Below are positions 60,719 to 64,000 of a DNA stretch of 64,000 nt, in pieces; the stretch's first letter is position 1; every line of letters starts with the position of its first letter. The stretch is from positions 1-64,000 of the forward strand of contig JAAFIV010000010.1 of assembly GCA_013298775.1 (NCBI GenBank), in the 5' to 3' direction. Both the position numbers and the translations under genes were made by a program. Under the pieces are notes generated by a model, which had not been told where the DNA came from, did no database searches, and saw only the letters and a program-made list of their open reading frames with translations. Origin of the DNA: Ignavibacteria bacterium. GTDB lineage: Bacteria > Bacteroidota > Ignavibacteria > Kapaibacteriales > UBA4661.

Positions 60719-63169
60719 ATGAAAAATATACTGCTCTTCGTCCTTGGAAGTATCGTCTTTGTCCCTCTCTCAAGTTTCGCACAAGCGTTGTCGGTTGATA
60801 GTCTTCTTAATGTCGTAAACTCAAGAACACAAGAGGACACAAGCCGCGTCAATGCTCTCAATGAACTCGCTTTTGCCTCATTGCAAAAGAATACAGCTAA
60901 TACGCTGAAATATGCGCAAGAGGCGAAAGTATTAGCCGAAAAGCTCGGTTTTATGCGAGGTTTAGCGCGAGCCTTGAGCAATATCGCTACCTATCACAGT
61001 TTTTTGAGTGATTACCCAACCGCACTAGAATTTTTGAAACAATCGCTGGAAATAGCTCGCAAGGCTGATGATAAGGTGGGAATTGGTCGTGCGCTGAATA
61101 ATTCTGGCTTACTCTATCGGCGTTTAGGCGATTACGCACCTGCACTGGATATGTTTTCCCAAAGTTTGGAAATTAGTGAATCCACAAACAATAAGCGGTT
61201 AATGGCGACTACGCTAGGAAATATCGGCATTGTGTATCAGGAGCAACGCAATTACACGAAAGCAATTGAATACATGAATCGCACAGTTTCGGTCGCGGAA
61301 GAGAGTGGCAATACAACCGCCGTGCTAGATGCAATGCTGGTTCTGGGGGATATTGCGAAAGCACAATCCGATACTGCAAAGGCAAAAGACTTGTACCAAC
61401 GCGCTCTTTTCCGCGCTCAGTCAGCGAAAAACGAGCGAGCAATGCTTTCCCGCGCTCTGGATGCCATTGCGGGCGTGTTCCAACGTGCAGGAGAGCAGGA
61501 TAGCGCGATTGCGTATTCTGTCCAAGCACTTGCTATTCACGAAGCGGTCAATGCTCGCTTTCGCCTTGTGAACACGTACAACTGCTTAGGGCGAGCATAC
61601 ACGCAAAAGCAGCAGTTCGATTCGGCAACATTTTACCTTGAAAAAGCTCTGGAAATCGCGCGGTTTATTAAGTCCAAACGAGATGAGATAGATTGTTTGG
61701 AATCCTTATCAATTCTTGCTGAAACAGAAAAAAATGTACCTAAAGCACTCGATTTGCATAAGAAATTTTCAACCTTGCGCGATAGCATTTACTCGGCAGA
61801 ATCCTCCGTGAAATTTGCTGCCGCGCAGAACCGTATTGATGCGCAGAAGAGGGAACAGGCTCGTTTGCAAACAGAATCCACGCAAGCGTTGGTACGAAAT
61901 TCGCTTATTGGCGGGCTTACAGCCGTTGCATTGATTAGCTTTGTGCTGTTACGCTCGAACAGGCAGAATCGCAAGCGCAATGACCAATTAGCGCAGCAAA
62001 ACAAGGAAATGACCGAGCAGCAGACTCAACTTGCCGAACAAACCGCGCAAATTCAAGCACAAAACCGCGAAGCTGCCGAGCGAAACGCCCAGCTCGACGA
62101 GATGCGCCGCCGCTCCGAACTTGCTCGCGAGCATCTTTCGCAGAACGTGGAAACGATTTTGCAGGTTATGGACAAAATGGCAGAAGGGGACTTGCGCCAG
62201 CACAGCGAACTTGCGCTCACAGCGCATTCTGCCGATACCACGAACCTTGCTCCTCACGAAGTCGAAAGCAGGGAAGTGATTCGCCTTCGTGCGGGCTTGA
62301 AGGAAACCATCGAAACAATGCGTACTATTATTGGACAATTAAGCCACGCAACTGGCTCCGTTGCTGATGCAGCAGAGCAAATTGCCAGTGAATCAATGTC
62401 GTTATTGCATATTGCAAAAAATCAAAATTCAATAGCCAATAAAGCAACAACAGTAATTAAAGAAACATCGAATTCTCTTGAGGAAAACGCAGATCACGTG
62501 CGACATACGAGCGAAACAGCTCTGCAAAACAAAACCCGTGCGTTGGAAGGCGGCGAGACGATTCAACAAGCAATTCAGAAAATGCGGAGTATTGCAGAAG
62601 TGATTCGCTCCAGCGCAGGAATGGTACAGAAACTCGCCGTTTCGAGCGAGGAAATAAGCGATTTTGTAAAAGAAATTCAGGAAATTGCGGACCAAACAAA
62701 TCTGCTTGCCTTGAATGCTTCAATCGAAGCTGCCCGCGCAGGCGAGCAGGGGCGCGGTTTTGCGGTTGTTGCCGACGAAGTGCGCAAACTTGCCGAGCGC
62801 AGTGCTGAGACCACCAAAAACATTGCGAAAATTGTTCAAAGTATTCTCCGCGAGACGGACGCTGTTGAGCGGGCAATGAAATCTGGCACGGCAGAGGCGG
62901 AAGAAGGTATCGCGCTTGCGGACTCAACGATGAGCGTCTTGCAGCAAATCATTAGCGGTGCAGACACGAATGCAAGCGCACTTCGGCAAATCGTGGAAGC
63001 CAGTACCACGCAGCTTCACAATGGCAAACAAGCCTCCGAAGCAATCAACGATATTCTCCAAAGCAACGAAAGTTCTGCTGCTTCTATCCGCTCCATTGCT
63101 GGGCTGGCGGAGCAACTGCACACACTAACGCAAGAACTGGAAACAAACGTTGCGCGTTTCCATTTGTAA
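60719..63169 (+). CDS. Methyl-accepting chemotaxis protein with TPR sensor domain
   Basis: 816 residues from the ATG at 60719; an ATG nine bases upstream would add MFA before the signal peptide and is less likely. There is a signal peptide at residues 1-21 (cut after SFA), then about seven to eight TPR-like helical repeats at 25-360 predicted to lie in the periplasm. One membrane segment lies at about 395-414 ([16 protein letters not shown]), followed by a coiled coil 415-480 and a HAMP-like stretch (MAEGDL). The chemoreceptor signalling domain shows the conserved hairpin tip at 655-695 ([20 protein letters not shown], then [18 protein letters not shown]). It should signal to CheA/CheW or a related pathway, though no such genes are in the window. 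Replacing the usual Cache or 4HB sensor with TPRs suggests it senses a protein or peptide. It is transcribed separately from the oxylipin operon. Confidence 0.92.
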   Translation: MKNILLFVLGSIVFVPLSSFAQALSVDSLLNVVNSRTQEDTSRVNALNELAFASLQKNTANTLKYAQEAKVLAEKLGFMRGLARALSNIATYHSFLSDYPTALEFLKQSLEIARKADDKVGIGRALNNSGLLYRRLGDYAPALDMFSQSLEISESTNNKRLMATTLGNIGIVYQEQRNYTKAIEYMNRTVSVAEESGNTTAVLDAMLVLGDIAKAQSDTAKAKDLYQRALFRAQSAKNERAMLSRALDAIAGVFQRAGEQDSAIAYSVQALAIHEAVNARFRLVNTYNCLGRAYTQKQQFDSATFYLEKALEIARFIKSKRDEIDCLESLSILAETEKNVPKALDLHKKFSTLRDSIYSAESSVKFAAAQNRIDAQKREQARLQTESTQALVRNSLIGGLTAVALISFVLLRSNRQNRKRNDQLAQQNKEMTEQQTQLAEQTAQIQAQNREAAERNAQLDEMRRRSELAREHLSQNVETILQVMDKMAEGDLRQHSELALTAHSADTTNLAPHEVESREVIRLRAGLKETIETMRTIIGQLSHATGSVADAAEQIASESMSLLHIAKNQNSIANKATTVIKETSNSLEENADHVRHTSETALQNKTRALEGGETIQQAIQKMRSIAEVIRSSAGMVQKLAVSSEEISDFVKEIQEIADQTNLLALNASIEAARAGEQGRGFAVVADEVRKLAERSAETTKNIAKIVQSILRETDAVERAMKSGTAEAEEGIALADSTMSVLQQIISGADTNASALRQIVEASTTQLHNGKQASEAINDILQSNESSAASIRSIAGLAEQLHTLTQELETNVARFHL

Positions 63170-63358
63170 TGTTCACCCACCCTGAGGGTAAAAACGTCTG
63201 CAAGCCAGAAATAATCTAATTTGTAGGGTATGCTGGCACAAAGTGTGTAAATCAAAAAACACCCTTCAAATGCAGATGTAATCTTGTGTTGAGGTGATTT
63301 TAAGTGTTTTTAATAGCCGCTCGGTATTGATTTTCCCCACAATATTCGCAAAATTTAC

Positions 63359-63366
63359 TAACTTTG
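63359..63366 (+). promoter_or_regulatory. -7 promoter box (TAACTTTG) for the glycosidase gene
   Basis: An exact TAnnTTTG match 41 nt before the ATG at 63408, giving a predicted leader of about 35 nt. The -33 TTG is not obvious at standard spacing. Confidence 0.5.
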
Positions 63367-63407
63367 AGCTTCAACGTCGTTTTTATCAGCTTTTTGCGTA
63401 TTCCTCT

Positions 63408-64000
63408 ATGCCATTTCTCCGATTTCCCGACCATTTTCTTTTTGGCTCTTCCTCATCCGCACATCAAGTGGAAGGGAATAATATTCACAATCAATGGTGG
63501 CACTTTGAGCAAGCACAGGATAAAATCAAGCGTGGGGAAAAATCGGGACGCGCCGCCGACCATTACACTCGCTACCAAGAAGATTTCCAAACCTTGAAGG
63601 AACTCCGCCATGAGGCGCATAGAATCTCGCTGGAATGGAGTCGCTTTTTTCCTGAATCTCCCGACAACCTTAATCCCGAAGCCGTTGAACATTACCACAA
63701 CGTTCTTGATGCTTTGCTGGAACAAGGAATAGAGCCATTTGTAACGACATTTCATTTTACTATTCCTCAGTGGTTTGCGGAAATGGGCGGATTTGAAAAA
63801 GCAGAAAACATCCGCCACTATGAAGCATTTGTGCGCTTTCTGGGAGAAGAATACGGCGCGAAAGTCCGCTACTGGTGTACCATCAACGAACCCAATATCT
63901 ATGCGTCGTTTGCGTACATTATCGGGGAATATCCGCCGGGCGTAAAGAATATCGGTTTGGCGTTGAAGGTGCTGAATCACCTCATCAAAGCTCATGCGAA
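63408..64000 (+). CDS. Glycoside hydrolase family 1, beta-glucosidase-like (3' partial)
   Basis: The ATG at 63408 opens a frame running off the window after 197 codons; full GH1 enzymes are about 450 residues. GH1 landmarks are visible: LFGSSSSAHQVEG near the N-terminus (sugar-binding Gln), SLEWSRFFPE, and the acid/base motif TINEPN with Glu161 as the predicted proton donor. The catalytic nucleophile (ITENG-type) would lie beyond the edge. No signal peptide is seen, so it is predicted to be cytoplasmic and to hydrolyse beta-linked glucosides or galactosides taken up by the cell; the exact sugar cannot be judged. Confidence 0.93.
   Translation, partial: MPFLRFPDHFLFGSSSSAHQVEGNNIHNQWWHFEQAQDKIKRGEKSGRAADHYTRYQEDFQTLKELRHEAHRISLEWSRFFPESPDNLNPEAVEHYHNVLDALLEQGIEPFVTTFHFTIPQWFAEMGGFEKAENIRHYEAFVRFLGEEYGAKVRYWCTINEPNIYASFAYIIGEYPPGVKNIGLALKVLNHLIKAHA

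Noticed and set aside
63254-63275. Possible terminator half-site complementary to the stem at 49642
   Set aside because: The matching AAACACCCTTCA lacks a good pairing arm nearby; only about 5 bp could pair, so it was not called.
1-64000. rRNA, tRNA, prophage or insertion sequence genes
   Set aside because: The intergenic regions were read on both strands and none contained a recognisable tRNA cloverleaf, rRNA segment, or transposase apart from the Rpn-like family.

Overview
The window suggests a free-living bacterium of the Bacteroidota/Chlorobiota (FCB) branch. Four giant secreted proteins end in the same type IX secretion (T9SS, 'Por') C-terminal sorting domain. Genes lack clear Shine-Dalgarno sequences, and several have a TAnnTTTG-type -7 promoter box. 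Base composition is near 50% GC. The species cannot be named from the sequence; an Ignavibacteria/Kapabacteria-like lineage is only a guess.

Layout. Positions 1-49,600 are dominated by four co-oriented giant genes: 1-12555 (5' end outside the window), 14011-22083, 23149-32340 and 32802-49586. They share one architecture. A variable beta-propeller head differs in each gene (Kelch-like/NHL, delta-60, DUF7948+SBBP, or a six-fold NHL+IPT array). It is followed by a beta-helix-like region, IPT/TIG domains, leucine-rich repeats, an Ig-like domain, a fibronectin-like domain, an ASPM/Hydin-like domain, a cohesin-like domain and the T9SS signal. Strong hairpin terminators follow each gene. The first two gaps between them each carry a reverse-strand PD-(D/E)XK nuclease-like gene (Rpn/DUF2887-like and DUF3782-like). 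The third gap holds an 81-bp fossil of a fifth giant gene's 3' end, still followed by its own terminator hairpin.

Positions 50,065-60,185 look like one four-gene operon. It encodes a huge Ser/Thr kinase-AAA-GAF-histidine kinase, a response regulator-histidine kinase, a lipoxygenase with all expected iron ligands including the C-terminal isoleucine, and a catalase-related haemoprotein that resembles coral and cyanobacterial allene oxide synthases. A lipoxygenase followed by a small catalase-related haem enzyme is the classic oxylipin-forming pair. Here the two are separate adjacent genes, placed behind two signalling proteins. This is the most interesting system in the window.

Positions 60,186-60,718 are non-coding and contain a nested inverted-repeat element and a short tandem repeat. 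A TPR-sensor methyl-accepting chemotaxis protein follows (60719-63169). The window ends inside a family 1 glycoside hydrolase gene (63408 onward). No rRNA, tRNA, CRISPR array, insertion sequence or prophage gene was recognised.
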